Shown here: positions 27,553 to 37,300 of the stretch, piece after piece
Layout: the number at the start of each line of letters is the position of its first letter
Numbering within the stretch: the first letter of the stretch is position 1
Assembly: GCA_947629455.1 (NCBI GenBank)
Contig: CANRDT010000004.1
Location: 1 to 64,000 of the forward strand
DNA length: 64,000 bases
DNA from: an uncultured Ruminococcus sp.
GTDB lineage: Bacteria; Bacillota; Clostridia; Oscillospirales; Ruminococcaceae
Direction of reading: 5' to 3'
The notes under the pieces: model-generated
The model's database searches: none
Told to the model about the DNA's origin: nothing
Seen by the model: the letters and a program-made list of their open reading frames with translations, nothing else
Translations under genes and position numbers: made by a program

Positions 27553-28872
27553 TCAAAGCTGATGCACTACAAATATTTCGTATATACTTTTTACGGCTGC
27601 TTCAAAATCCTTTTCCTCAACGCCGATTATTATATTCAGCTCGCTCGAGCCCTGATCTATCATCTTTACGTTTACATGAGCGTGGGCAAGCGCGGCAAAT
27701 ATCCTGCCTGCCGTTCCCCTGTTGGACTTCATCGCGCGTCCCACCACGGCGATAAGCGCAAGATCAGTTTCAATGTCTATCGAATCGGGGTGGACGTTGC
27801 GGTGCAGACCGCTAAGTATCTCCTGCTCTTTCGGCTCAAATTCCTCCTGATGAACGATAACGCTCATGGTGTCTATTCCCGACGGCATATGCTCAAAGGA
27901 AATGCCGTTCTTTTCAAACACCTCCAGCACGCGCCTGCCGAAACCAAGCTCGGCATTCATCATATCCTTTTCGATGTTGATTACCGTAAAGCCTTTCTTT
28001 CCTGCAATTCCCGTGATAGTGAACTGCGGCTTCTGAGATGTGCTTTCAACGATCATCGTACCGCTGTCCATGGGAGCGTTGGTGTTGCGTATGTTTATCG
28101 GTATGCCTGCTTTTCTCACGGGGAAGATCGCGTCCTCGTGGAGAACTCCTGCGCCCATATAAGAAAGCTCGCGCAGCTCTTTGTAGGTGATCGTGGTGAT
28201 GGGCAGAGGATCGTCAACTATACGGGGATCGGCAATAAGGAATCCCGATACGTCCGTCCAGTTTTCGTATATGTCGGCATTCACCGCGGCAGCCACGATA
28301 GAACCCGTAACGTCAGAGCCGCCCCTTGAAAAGGTCTTGATAGTATCGTTCGGCATAGAGCCGTAAAATCCCGGTATGACCGCTCTTTCGAGCTTGCTCA
28401 GACGCTCCGACGCCGCCTTTGCGGTGCGTTCGGGATCAAATTCGCCCGAATCGGTAAAGAAAATAATATCCGCAGCGTCCACAAATTCATATCCCAGATA
28501 AGCGGCAAGCACGATACCGTTGAGATATTCTCCCCTTGACGCGGCATAGTCTCTGCCTGCTCTTCCTATAAAACAGGACTTGACTGTCGAAAATTCATCT
28601 TCCAGAGAAAGATCGAGCCCCAACTCGCTGATTATTTCATTATATCTTTGCTTGATACGCTCAAATTCCTCGTCAAAATTCTTTCCCTTTGCCGCAAGAT
28701 CATAGCAGGCATAGAGCATATCCGTCACTTTTGTATCGGACGCAAATCTCTTTCCCGGAGCGGACGGCACGACGTATCTTCTCGCGTCCTCGGCGTGGAT
28801 TATATCTCCGACCTTTCTGAACTGCTCCGCGCTGGCAAGAGAACTGCCGCCGAATTTTACAACTTTAGTCAA
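27553..28872 (-). CDS. Aspartate kinase
   Basis: This phosphorylates aspartate, the first step to lysine, threonine and methionine. The start is TTG at 28872, nine bases after AGGGGA. The 439-aa protein has VVKFGGSSLAS, the SRGEYLNGIVLAAYLGYEF region, FSRGGSDVTGSIVAAAV, and WTDVSGFLIADPRIV. Two ACT regulatory domains follow at the C-terminus (FTVINIEKDMMN and LALIAVVGRAMKSNRGTAG), so feedback control by an end product is likely. The leader of about 100 bases is too short for a lysine riboswitch. Confidence 0.95.
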   Translation of the reverse strand: MTKVVKFGGSSLASAEQFRKVGDIIHAEDARRYVVPSAPGKRFASDTKVTDMLYACYDLAAKGKNFDEEFERIKQRYNEIISELGLDLSLEDEFSTVKSCFIGRAGRDYAASRGEYLNGIVLAAYLGYEFVDAADIIFFTDSGEFDPERTAKAASERLSKLERAVIPGFYGSMPNDTIKTFSRGGSDVTGSIVAAAVNADIYENWTDVSGFLIADPRIVDDPLPITTITYKELRELSYMGAGVLHEDAIFPVRKAGIPINIRNTNAPMDSGTMIVESTSQKPQFTITGIAGKKGFTVINIEKDMMNAELGFGRRVLEVFEKNGISFEHMPSGIDTMSVIVHQEEFEPKEQEILSGLHRNVHPDSIDIETDLALIAVVGRAMKSNRGTAGRIFAALAHAHVNVKMIDQGSSELNIIIGVEEKDFEAAVKSIYEIFVVHQL

Positions 28873-28984
28873 TTATCTCGATCCCCTTTTCATTGCGGCG
28901 GATAAATACCGCGCCGCAGCGCTTATCCCAATAAATTATATCAAGGCAGCAATGCCGCCTGACGACTTCATCACCGCCTTATTA

Positions 28985-29013
28985 ATTATAAACTCTTTAT
29001 ATATTTTCGTCAA
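28985..29013 (-). promoter_or_regulatory. Promoter of the aspartate kinase gene
   Basis: TTGACG and TATAAT on the minus strand with 17-base spacing. Confidence 0.75.
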
Positions 29014-29098
29014 TGGATAATTCAGCTAAATTTGTGTTAATTTTCTGTGTATGTTTGTGAAATACGCCTGTACACCGACCGCGCACACATTTTCCCCG

Positions 29099-29218
29099 TC
29101 AGTCCTTTCGCGAGCGGAATATCGCCCACGCCGCCCTTGCCGGAATGAACATCAGGCACAACAGAGCGAAATGACCTATCCTTGCCGATAATTTTTTCTT
29201 TTCCTCTTTCGGTTTCAC
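29099..29218 (-). CDS. 39-aa membrane mini-protein, last gene of the GntR/ABC operon
   Basis: It starts with GTG, eight bases after a strong AAAGGAGG, 22 bases behind the second permease gene. The product begins MKPKEEKKKLSARIG, has one hydrophobic stretch (HFALLCLMFIPARAAWAIF) and ends SRKD. No family is recognised. The ideal ribosome site and basic-hydrophobic-basic layout support it as a real small membrane protein, perhaps an accessory subunit of the transporter (inference). Confidence 0.65.
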   Translation of the reverse strand: MKPKEEKKKLSARIGHFALLCLMFIPARAAWAIFRSRKD

Positions 29219-29239
29219 AGACGCAGCCTCCTTTCACAG

Positions 29240-29968
29240 TCAATTTGCGCTTTTGGCATTGGAACTTGTGAATTGCAGCCGGCGGAACAGCAGCAGGAAC
29301 ACGAGCATACATATCGACGCGATCGCAACGATCACTGTAAATATCCCCTCTCGGCTCGCAAGATCTACACCGATCGTCTTTTTGATAAAATCGACGATCT
29401 GTGTAAGATTAATGACGATCACCATATACACGACCCACAGCAGGATAAGGAAAATTGTCCTGCGTTTCGGGGGTAGCAGCGCATTTATGGTATAGAATCC
29501 GTATATCGCGAACACCTCGGCAAAATAGGGTACGCACTGATAGAGCAGCGCAAGGGGCGATCCTGCCTTTTTGCCTGTAAACATCTCATAGAAAATGCTT
29601 ACTTTGTACTCAACGTCCATTTTTGCAAATAACGGTCCGGCAAGCTTTTCAAATGTGAACGAGACCGCTGCGCACATAAGAATAATGACCGCCGCGCCGA
29701 CAAAAAGCGAGAGCAGCACCGTTTTGCGCGAGATACTGTTGGCAGTACCCACGCGGTACATTGAGTCTATATTAAGGTATATAGGCGCAATGACCGCAAG
29801 CAGTATCATTGTGGGTACTATTCCGCTCGAACTGCCCCCTCCCCATATCACGGCAAAGAGCGCCACCATCACATAGGAAAATGCCGTTATACCGAGCGCG
29901 TAGCAGGCGGTATTCTTTATTCCCGTTCTCAGATCGTAAAGGAACATATCCTTGAATCTCATTGTCAT
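29240..29968 (-). CDS. ABC-2-type transporter permease subunit
   Basis: The 242-aa protein has about six membrane segments, including ALGITAFSYVMVALFAVIWG, VPTMILLAVIAPIYLNI and the C-terminal VIVAIASICMLVFLLLFRR. It lies eight bases behind the other permease gene and follows the ATPase and GntR genes, as in YtrA-type operons. Substrate is unknown; these systems often act in export or cell-envelope stress. Confidence 0.85.
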   Translation of the reverse strand: MTMRFKDMFLYDLRTGIKNTACYALGITAFSYVMVALFAVIWGGGSSSGIVPTMILLAVIAPIYLNIDSMYRVGTANSISRKTVLLSLFVGAAVIILMCAAVSFTFEKLAGPLFAKMDVEYKVSIFYEMFTGKKAGSPLALLYQCVPYFAEVFAIYGFYTINALLPPKRRTIFLILLWVVYMVIVINLTQIVDFIKKTIGVDLASREGIFTVIVAIASICMLVFLLLFRRLQFTSSNAKSAN

Positions 29969-29976
29969 CTTCCTTT

Positions 29977-30747
29977 CTAAATAAACACTTTATCCTCGAG
30001 CGACCATTTGTCCACAGTCTCCCAAAAAACTATCAGCAGCGTCACAGCCAGCGCCGTCAGCACCGTAGCAAGCACGTTGAGCTGCGGCAGAAGATGATCG
30101 CGCACCTCCGTAAGTCCGACAGTCGCGATTATGACCACGACGGCAGTGGAGAACACCAATCCGATCGTTTTAAACAGTCCGAGTTTTGTGCCGATAAGAT
30201 ATATATCCGCCAAAAACACAAAGAACATAATTATTATCAGCAGCTTGATGACAAGCATCTTATCTATGCCGAGATCGGCGAGCCGCATTATATCTATAGT
30301 CTGACCCTTGTATTCGTATGACGAATAGAGAAGTCTGAGTATCAGTACTCCTGCCGCGCAGCTGAGAAAACTTGCCGCAAACATCAGCATTTCGGCTAAG
30401 ATCATCAGGATAATAAACGCCCTTTTCATAATGCGCCTCGGCACCTGCATTGCAAGAGATATTCCGAACAGTTCGGTAAGGCAGCCTATCCAGAACACCG
30501 ACATTCCGCCCACCGCCGCAGGAAGTATCATATCAAAAAAACTTTCTATATTCATTGCCGCATCGGGATCGCTGTATATCATTGCGGCATTGCCGCTGTC
30601 TACCCCTTTTTCAAATATCTCTTTTATCGTATCATACCGCTCCCCGAACATAAACACCGCCAGCGCCGCCGGTATCAGGATACACACCGCAAAAAGTCCG
30701 CTCCGTTTCATATATCCGCAGTTTTTGATAAACCTGAGAGTTTTCAT
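29977..30747 (-). CDS. ABC transporter permease subunit
   Basis: This 256-aa protein has six or seven hydrophobic segments (for example GLFAVCILIPAALAVFMFG and LLIIIMFFVFLADIYLIG) and no soluble domain of note. It starts ten bases after the ATPase gene. The two permeases probably pair with the single ATPase as one complex (inference). Confidence 0.85.
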   Translation of the reverse strand: MKTLRFIKNCGYMKRSGLFAVCILIPAALAVFMFGERYDTIKEIFEKGVDSGNAAMIYSDPDAAMNIESFFDMILPAAVGGMSVFWIGCLTELFGISLAMQVPRRIMKRAFIILMILAEMLMFAASFLSCAAGVLILRLLYSSYEYKGQTIDIMRLADLGIDKMLVIKLLIIIMFFVFLADIYLIGTKLGLFKTIGLVFSTAVVVIIATVGLTEVRDHLLPQLNVLATVLTALAVTLLIVFWETVDKWSLEDKVFI

Positions 30748-30757
30748 TGCCTCACCC

Positions 30758-31603
30758 CTATTTATTTGTAAGCTGTATAAACAGATTCTGTAAGCTTGCT
30801 CTGGAAATTTCCAGTCCCTGCGGAACTTTATCCGGCTTGCCCTTTATGTATGCCGATTTGAGTCCGCCGATCGTATCCGCGCCCATTACCTCTTTGCCTT
30901 TGCAGTAGCTGTCTACCAGCTCCGCTCCTCCCGAAACGGTGTACGCTCCCTCGAGAAGTTCCTCCGTTTCCTTGTCGAGAATTACTTTTCCCTCCTTGAC
31001 TATCACCGCACGCTCTATAAGATTGGCACATTCTTCGATAAGGTGTGTGGAGATGATATACGTTCCGCCCTGCTCGCTGTACTTTTGCAGCAGTTCCTTA
31101 TAGAACAGATCTCTGTGATGCGCGTCAAGTCCAAGGACGGGTTCGTCAAAGAAAACATAGTCCGCGTTGCAGGAAAGCGCAAGGATAATTTTTGAGATAG
31201 AAGTATATCCCGTTGAAAGACTGCCGAGCTTGCTCTTTGGGTCAAGTTCAAATTTTTCGGCAAGCTGCATGGCGTATTCCTTATCCGTATCGGGATAAAA
31301 ATTCCCCGTCACTCTCACGCTCTCCGAGAATTTCATACTGACGGGCAGCAGGTTCTTTTCGCTCATACAGAACACCTTTGAAAGCGCCTTGTCGTTCTCA
31401 ACCGCGTTTTCGCCGTCTATCAGCACCTCTCCCGATGTGGGAAATATGCGGTTTGAGATGATGTTGAGCATTGTGGATTTTCCTGCGCCGTTTCGTCCGA
31501 GCAGTCCGTAGATCTTTCCGCTCTCAAAACTTAGCGACACATCGTCAAGCGCAAGATTCTTTCCGTAGTACTTTGTTACTCCCCTGAGTTCGATACCGTT
31601 CAT
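30758..31603 (-). CDS. ABC transporter ATP-binding protein
   Basis: The 281-aa ATPase has Walker A GLLGRNGAGKST, the signature LSTGY in a slightly unusual form (most have LSGG or LSxGM), Walker B DYVFFDEPVLGLD and the switch histidine in ISTHLIEE. A C-terminal extension of about 70 residues follows. It overlaps the GntR gene by four bases (ATGA), showing translational coupling. Confidence 0.94.
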   Translation of the reverse strand: MNGIELRGVTKYYGKNLALDDVSLSFESGKIYGLLGRNGAGKSTMLNIISNRIFPTSGEVLIDGENAVENDKALSKVFCMSEKNLLPVSMKFSESVRVTGNFYPDTDKEYAMQLAEKFELDPKSKLGSLSTGYTSISKIILALSCNADYVFFDEPVLGLDAHHRDLFYKELLQKYSEQGGTYIISTHLIEECANLIERAVIVKEGKVILDKETEELLEGAYTVSGGAELVDSYCKGKEVMGADTIGGLKSAYIKGKPDKVPQGLEISRASLQNLFIQLTNK

Positions 31604-31968
31604 TTTTCAGTTCCCCTTCCTATCATTTCGATCAATTCTTCGCCTGATATACCAAGCTTTTCCGCCTCGTCAAGCATTACCCTGACATAGTTGTCAAAAA
31701 ACTCCGACATTCTCTCGCGGCGCAGCTTTTCCACCGCGCCCTCCGCCACGAACATTCCCAGTCCGCGCTTTTTGTAAATAACGCCCTTATCGACCAGCAT
31801 ATTCACCCCTTTGAGAGCCGTAGCCGGATTGACCTTATAGGTCACGGAGATCTCGGTGGTGGACGGCACCTGCTCCCCCTCTTTAAGCTGCCCCGAAATG
31901 ATATTGTCGGAGATCCACTCGGCAAGCTGCTGATAGATAGGCTTTTCATTTTCAAGTTTCAGTTCCAA
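31600..31968 (-). CDS. GntR-family regulator, YtrA type
   Basis: This 122-aa protein has the winged helix-turn-helix of GntR regulators (PIYQQLAEWISDNIISGQLK, VPSTTEISVTYKVNPATALKGVNML, KRGLGMFV) and the short C-terminal dimerisation tail of the YtrA group instead of a ligand domain. As first gene of the operon it probably represses its own transcription and that of the transporter. Confidence 0.92.
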   Translation of the reverse strand: MELKLENEKPIYQQLAEWISDNIISGQLKEGEQVPSTTEISVTYKVNPATALKGVNMLVDKGVIYKKRGLGMFVAEGAVEKLRRERMSEFFDNYVRVMLDEAEKLGISGEELIEMIGRGTEK

Positions 31969-32071
31969 TTGACCTGCCCCCTTTTCGCCTTTGATCTTCT
32001 TTCTTTGGTTTTACACACAGTCCGTTTTCCGATAAGTTGATTTGTTGATTGGTTAATTACTCCTGTAACTA

Positions 32072-32100
32072 AGTATATATCATACCTGTATATTTGTCAA
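32072..32100 (-). promoter_or_regulatory. Promoter of the GntR/ABC operon
   Basis: TTGACA and TATACT on the minus strand, 17 bases apart. The downstream sequence TTAGTTACAGGAGTAATTAA forms an imperfect dyad that could be the YtrA-type operator. Confidence 0.75.
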
Positions 32101-32199
32101 CTATTTTCTTAAATTTTCCGACAATTTGTATATATGCACAATTTTCATAATGATTTTAATCGCCTGATTGTACCGATGTTACAAAAACAGTATTATGTG

Positions 32200-32228
32200 T
32201 TGACAAATAATATTATATGCTGTATAAT
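32200..32228 (+). promoter_or_regulatory. Promoter of the PadR operon
   Basis: A full-consensus TTGACA and TATAAT, 17 bases apart. It points away from the GntR operon promoter, 100 bases to the left. Confidence 0.85.
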
Positions 32229-32257
32229 ATAGTTGACAAAACAGTATGTAACTATAT
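32227..32257. promoter_or_regulatory. Candidate PadR operator
   Basis: The 8-bp arms ATATAGTT and AACTATAT are inverted around a 15-base centre. The dyad overlaps the last base of the -10 box and the start site, the expected place for autorepression. Confidence 0.55.
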
Positions 32258-32280
32258 CTACGGAAAGGAGAAGTATAATA

Positions 32281-32634
32281 ATGAGTTTTCCGATAAGCTC
32301 AGGACTTCTGGACGCTATGGTGCTGTCGGTGGTAGACAGAAAAGATACCTACGGCTACGAGATCACTCAGTATCTGCGTTCGGCGGTAGACATATCCGAA
32401 TCCACGCTTTATCCCGTTCTCAGACGGCTGCAAAAAAACGAATTTCTTGAGACCTATGATCGAGAGTATATGGGCAGGAACCGCAGATACTATCACGTCA
32501 CCGCAAAGGGAAAACTTTCGCTGACAGAATACCGCAGCGACTGGGAGCGGCATAAAGCTCTGGTGGATAAAATATTACTTGAAGAAAAGGGGAAAACGGA
32601 AATTGAAAAGACAAGAATTCCTGAACAAGCTTGA
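32281..32634 (+). CDS. PadR-family transcriptional regulator
   Basis: The start at 32281 (MSFPISSG) follows AAAGGAG; the in-frame ATG at 32233 lies inside the operator dyad and is rejected. The 117-aa protein has the PadR winged helix: LDAMVLSVVDRKDTYGYEIT, ESTLYPVLRRLQKNEFLETY and RRYYHVTAKGK. It overlaps the next gene. The set PadR-DUF1700-DUF4097-PspC is a known clostridial arrangement linked to envelope stress (established as a pattern, function inferred). Confidence 0.93.
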   Translation: MSFPISSGLLDAMVLSVVDRKDTYGYEITQYLRSAVDISESTLYPVLRRLQKNEFLETYDREYMGRNRRYYHVTAKGKLSLTEYRSDWERHKALVDKILLEEKGKTEIEKTRIPEQA

Positions 32635-33304
32635 AAAAGGTCTGGATAGGCTTCCCCCGGAGGAGTTAAAGGACGTTCTGGAATATTATAATGAGATATT
32701 TCTTGACGCAGGCGAGGAAAACGAGGAACGCACCGCCGAAAATCTGGGGAACGTGGAGGACATAATCAGGCAGATATACGCCGACAACGATATAGACCCT
32801 GACGGCAGACCCGAATTTGTTATCGAAAGCGTCAGGATACCGAAGGGAGCGCAGAACGGCAGCCGTTCCAACAGATCTGACGGCTCTCACAAGCGCAAAG
32901 ACTTTCGGATATCCGACAGGTTTGCAAAGGTACTGCTTGCGGCGCTGCTCTTCCCTTTCTGGTTCCCGATCGCGGTGGTAATATTCTCCTTGCTGGCAGC
33001 TCTGGTGATCGCCGCCGCAGCGATAGTGTTTACTCTGGGGCTTGTCGGCGTAATACTGTCCGTAACGGGAGTTGCGACTATATTTACAGTTCCGCCGGCA
33101 GGATTCATTATGGCGGGGATAGGTATGGTGATAATAGGCATATTCACACTCATCACAGTGCCGATCTTCAAAAGTCTGGTGAGAGGTTCGATAAATTTAC
33201 TCGATAAGGCGGCAGGCAAGCTGCACTCGCTGCTGATAGGGGCGGTAAACTTACTTGATCGGGCAGTATGTCGGCTGCACGCTCTGCTGTTTGCAAGGAG
33301 GTAG
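32603..33304 (+). CDS. DUF1700 (HAAS-domain) membrane protein
   Basis: The likely start is TTG at 32603 (MKRQEFLNKLEKGL), ten bases after AAGGGG; a TTG at 32579 is an alternative. It overlaps padR by 32 bases. The N-terminal 70 residues form the helical HAAS domain (LDRLPPEELKDVLEYYNEIF). About four membrane segments follow between residues 105 and 190, then a basic tail with two similar LLDKAAGKLHSLLIG and LLDRAVCRLHALLFA units. Confidence 0.88.
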   Translation: MKRQEFLNKLEKGLDRLPPEELKDVLEYYNEIFLDAGEENEERTAENLGNVEDIIRQIYADNDIDPDGRPEFVIESVRIPKGAQNGSRSNRSDGSHKRKDFRISDRFAKVLLAALLFPFWFPIAVVIFSLLAALVIAAAAIVFTLGLVGVILSVTGVATIFTVPPAGFIMAGIGMVIIGIFTLITVPIFKSLVRGSINLLDKAAGKLHSLLIGAVNLLDRAVCRLHALLFARR

Positions 33305-33308
33305 CATT

Positions 33309-34067
33309 ATGGACGATATGAGACCAAAAAGCTTTCCGACGGGAATTATATTTATCATCGTCGGTATAATACTTCTGGGGATAGGCATAGTCACCTATAA
33401 ATATATCGGCACGCAAAAGTATATCGAAACGGAGGATATCAATTTATCCTTTGACGGTTCGCAGGTAAGCGAGCTGGATATTACGTCAGCCGATTCGCGC
33501 CTTACCGTCCGCACCGACGAGGTGGACGACATCACGGTCAGCATCGCCAACGCGCCCAAGGGTCGCTATAAAGCATCGGTGAGCGGCGGCTGTCTTAAAG
33601 TGGAAAGTGTCTCTGCGAAATGGTACTCGGTCAGCAGCCGTGTGACCGATAAGTCCTGCAATACCTCAATTGTGATAACTCTTCCCAAAAAGCAATATGC
33701 AAAACTATCTCTCGATACCGCGGTGGGCGAGACAAATGCGGCAGGCATATCGGCGGACGATGTATGTATCGACTCGGGCGTGGGAACTGCCAAATTTACC
33801 GACTGCCAATTCGGAAGTATGGACTGCGACTGCGGCGTGGGCGATTTCACATTCAACGGCAAGATCACCGACGGACTGACCGCCGACTGCGGTATAGGTA
33901 CATGCACCTTTAATTTAAAAGGCAGCTATGAAGATCATTTTATAAACGCCGACAAGGGACTTGGGGCAATAAACGTTCAGCGCGGCAAGACTGTCGGCAC
34001 TCTGCAGGAAAAAATACCGCTTGAAATAGACTGCGGTATCGGAGAAATAAATATTAATTTTGATTAA
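33309..34067 (+). CDS. DUF4097-type beta-helix membrane protein
   Basis: The start at 33309 follows AAGGAGG; the longer in-frame start at 33255 overlaps the previous gene and lacks a site. The 252-aa protein has one N-terminal membrane span (IIFIIVGIILLGIGIVTY). The outside part is made of repeated short strands (SADSRLTVRT, LDTAVGETNAAG, DSGVGTAKFTDC, DCGVGDFTFNG, DCGIGTCTFNL, DCGIGEININ), the pattern of the DUF4097 putative adhesin fold. Confidence 0.88.
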   Translation: MDDMRPKSFPTGIIFIIVGIILLGIGIVTYKYIGTQKYIETEDINLSFDGSQVSELDITSADSRLTVRTDEVDDITVSIANAPKGRYKASVSGGCLKVESVSAKWYSVSSRVTDKSCNTSIVITLPKKQYAKLSLDTAVGETNAAGISADDVCIDSGVGTAKFTDCQFGSMDCDCGVGDFTFNGKITDGLTADCGIGTCTFNLKGSYEDHFINADKGLGAINVQRGKTVGTLQEKIPLEIDCGIGEININFD

Positions 34068-34080
34068 AGGAGAGAATGAT

Positions 34081-34266
34081 ATGAAAAGGATCTACAGACT
34101 TCAGAGAGGAAAGATGATCTGCGGAGTATGCGCAGGAATAGGCGAATATTTTCAGATCGACCCGAACATTATCAGACTGCTGTTTGTGCTGTTTGCACTC
34201 TGCGGCGGCAGCGGACTGCTCTTTTACATTGCGGCAGCGGTAATACTGCCTGAGTACGGTGAATGA
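34081..34266 (+). CDS. PspC-domain membrane protein
   Basis: The 61-aa protein starts after AAAGGAG. It is a minimal PspC domain: KRIYRLQRGKMICGVCAGIG, EYFQIDPNIIRLLFVL, then one membrane segment ending AAAVILPEYGE. PspC proteins act in envelope-stress sensing in other bacteria. It closes the PadR operon and is followed by a strong terminator. Confidence 0.92.
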   Translation: MKRIYRLQRGKMICGVCAGIGEYFQIDPNIIRLLFVLFALCGGSGLLFYIAAAVILPEYGE

Positions 34267-34282
34267 CAAAGCGCATAAAAAG

Positions 34283-34322
34283 CGTCCCGACCTGCACATA
34301 CAAGTCGGGACGTGATTTTTTT
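34283..34322. terminator. Bidirectional terminator between pspC and the ABC transporter gene
   Basis: CGTCCCGAC / GTCGGGACG stem, T-run on the right and AAAAAGC on the left, so it can serve both convergent transcripts. Confidence 0.85.
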
Positions 34323-34347
34323 GTTTTATGCCGTCAGGCGTAATATC

Positions 34348-37300
34348 TTATTCCGTTCTGAGGGCGATAACGGGGTCTTTCTTTGCGGCGATCCTTGAGG
34401 GGAACAAGCCTGCTATCAGAGTGAGCAGCATACTGATAACTATCAGTATCACCGCGCCAACGACAGGTATAGCCGCTCTCATGGGTACATCGGTCACGTG
34501 ATCTATTATCATATTTATCGGGATAGTCAGCAGGTAGGAAATAATTATTCCCATTGCGCCGGCAACGAATCCCACGATAAGCGTTTCCGCATTGAATACT
34601 CGGGAAATATCCTTTTTGGACGCACCGATACTTCTGAGTATACCGATCTCCTTGGTCCTCTCCAGTACGGAAATGTAGGTGATGATACCGATCATTATCG
34701 AAGAAACTATCAGCGAGATCGCAACGAACGCGATCAGGATATAGCTTATCGCGTCGATAATGGAGGTCACGGAGGACATCATAAGTCCCACCATATCGGT
34801 ATACTGGATAACGTCCTCCTCAGCCGCGCCCTTGTTGTACTCGTCGATAAGTTCGGTGATCTTTTCCTTTGCGGCGAAATCCTTGGGGTAGATATTGATA
34901 TTTGACGGATCGTTCAGATCGGAAACTCCGAGCAGGAGCATATTGTCGTCATAAGTATTGTCGGCATTGTCGTCCGACGACGCGCCGCCCATAGATTGCA
35001 GCAGAGCCGCAAGTTCCTCGTCGCTCAGACCGTCAAGCATAGCTTTCTGTTCGTCCGTGAGGGAATCGAGGTCGATCCCTGCAAGCAGTTCTTCCCTTGA
35101 CGGAATATCCGCACTGCCGCTTTCCGTGCCGCCCTGCGGTTTATCCTCAGGCGCGGAGGGTGTTTCTGCTGTTCCTGCCCCTGCCTGCTGTGCCGCCGCA
35201 AGAAGTTCTTCATCGGTCATTGCGTCGAGCTGCGCTTTCATCTCATCGGGCAGAGTATCATACCCCAATGCCGCAAGCAGTTGTTCTCTTGTCGGAGCAG
35301 CCGTTTCTGCCTGCGAGTTATCCGAAGTAACATCGCTGTCGGCAGCGGAAGAGGTATCTGCGGTTCCTGCCCCTGCCTGCTGTGCCGCCGCAAGAAGTTC
35401 TTCATCGGTCATCGCGTCAAGCTGTGCTTTCATCTCATCGGGAAGAGTATCATACCCCATTGCCGCAAGCAGTTGTTCTCTTGTCGGTACAGCCGTTTCT
35501 GCCTGCGAGTTATCCGAAGTAACATCGCCGTCGGCAGCGGAAGAGGTATCTGCGGTATCCGTCTTTACCTCGCTGTCAGCCATTACTGCGGACTCTGAGG
35601 GAGCGGCTGTGGGAGCGTTTATCGACTCTTTCGTGAATTTTTCTCCCGTGAACACGTTTATATCGGGAGACGCTTTCTGCTCCTTGACGATCTCCGAATC
35701 GTTCACCTTATTTATGAGCAGTTCCATAAGGTCGTGACGGTAGGCGATCGAGCCGGATATCGAGGACGCAGACGCCTCCTCGTTCGGTCGGATAATTCCC
35801 ACGACTTTGAGGGTAATGCCGTTATCGACCTTTTCTTTCATATACGCCTCGTTGTCGGACATATCCACCCACTTGTTTCCCGACTTCTTGTAGTAGTCGG
35901 TGTTGAGGATAAGTTTATATTCGAGTGAGAGTATATCATCATAAGAAAATTCCATTTTGGGATTTTCAAACGTTTCGCCGTTCATCACCGCCCTCATTAT
36001 ATCGGCGAGAGCGTCCTGATCTTTAAGACCGAGAGTATAGAGCGCGAAATCGTCCAGTTCGTTATACTTGTTTACAACTACCGCTATTTCCTCCGGCTTT
36101 TCGGGCATATGACCTGCGATAACGTCATACTGAGAATTGATTATATCCATATTGCCGATCATTTCCGTCCAGACGGTAAAGCTCGCCATAGATGAATACA
36201 TATCTCCCATCTGTCCGCCGAATCCCATTTTTTCATACACCTGAGTAGGATTTACCTGCAAAAGACCGTTTTCCGTATCCGCACGGTAAACGTTCATCTG
36301 GGTGGTGTAGCCGTACTGTATATCGCTCGTGTAGTCCTTTATATCGCTGCTCTCGAGATACTCCTTGAAAGCGGACATATTGTTATGCGTAGTTTCTGAC
36401 AGCATAATATTGAGCATTTCGCTCATTCTGTCGCCCGAATAGATCTTGTCGAGCGGACGGTCGGGCTCGCTGTCCCTCGTTTCCGCCATTGCCTGCATCA
36501 TACGGGTAACGTCCGTAGATGTTTCGGTTATCGTAAGCGGATAGCTTGACAGCGTATCCTCCTGCACCTGATCTATATAGGTCTGCACGCCGTTTGAAAG
36601 GGAAAGTATCAGCGCAATACCGATAATTCCTATACTTCCCGCAAAGGAAGTCAGCAGCGTCCTCGCCTTTTTTGTGAGAAGGTTATTTCTCGACAGCGAA
36701 AGCGCGGTAGTAAACGACATCGAGGTTTTCTTTGTCTTTTTCTTTTCGGACTTCTGCTTTTTTTCGTCAGGGATAGGCTCTACCACATTTGCGGAATAGG
36801 GGTCGGAATCGTCCGTCACCTTGCCGTCAAGCAGACGTATTATTCTTGAAGAATATTTCTCGGCAAGCTCCGGATTGTGAGTGACCATTATAATGAGCTT
36901 ATCCTTGGAGATATTTTTCAGTATCTCCATTATCTGCACGCTTGTCGCCGAATCGAGCGCGCCCGTAGGTTCGTCGGCAAGCAGTATATCGGGGTCGTTG
37001 ACAAGCGCACGGGCGATCGCCACACGCTGCATCTGACCGCCGGACATCTGGTTAGGTTTTTTGTTGAGCTGATCTCCCAGACCTACCTGCTTGAGAACGT
37101 CTATCGCACGCTGACGTCTTTCACTTTTGGAAACGCCCGAAAGGGTAAGCGCAAGCTCGACGTTTGACAGCACCGTCTGGTGGGGGATAAGGTTGTAGCT
37201 CTGAAAAACAAAGCCTATTGAATGGTTTCGGTAGGAATCCCAGTCGCTGTCTTTGTACTCCTTTGTCGATCTGCCGTTGATGACGAGATCACCGCTGGTA

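Noticed and set aside
28873-28984. Lysine riboswitch before aspartate kinase
   Set aside because: The leader is only about 100 bases, shorter than the lysine aptamer, and no matching conserved blocks are visible.
29037-29312. 91-aa minus-strand ORF after the permease gene
   Set aside because: It overlaps the permease end and has no ribosome site. The GTG-start 39-aa frame in the same place has an ideal AAAGGAGG and a membrane-protein composition.
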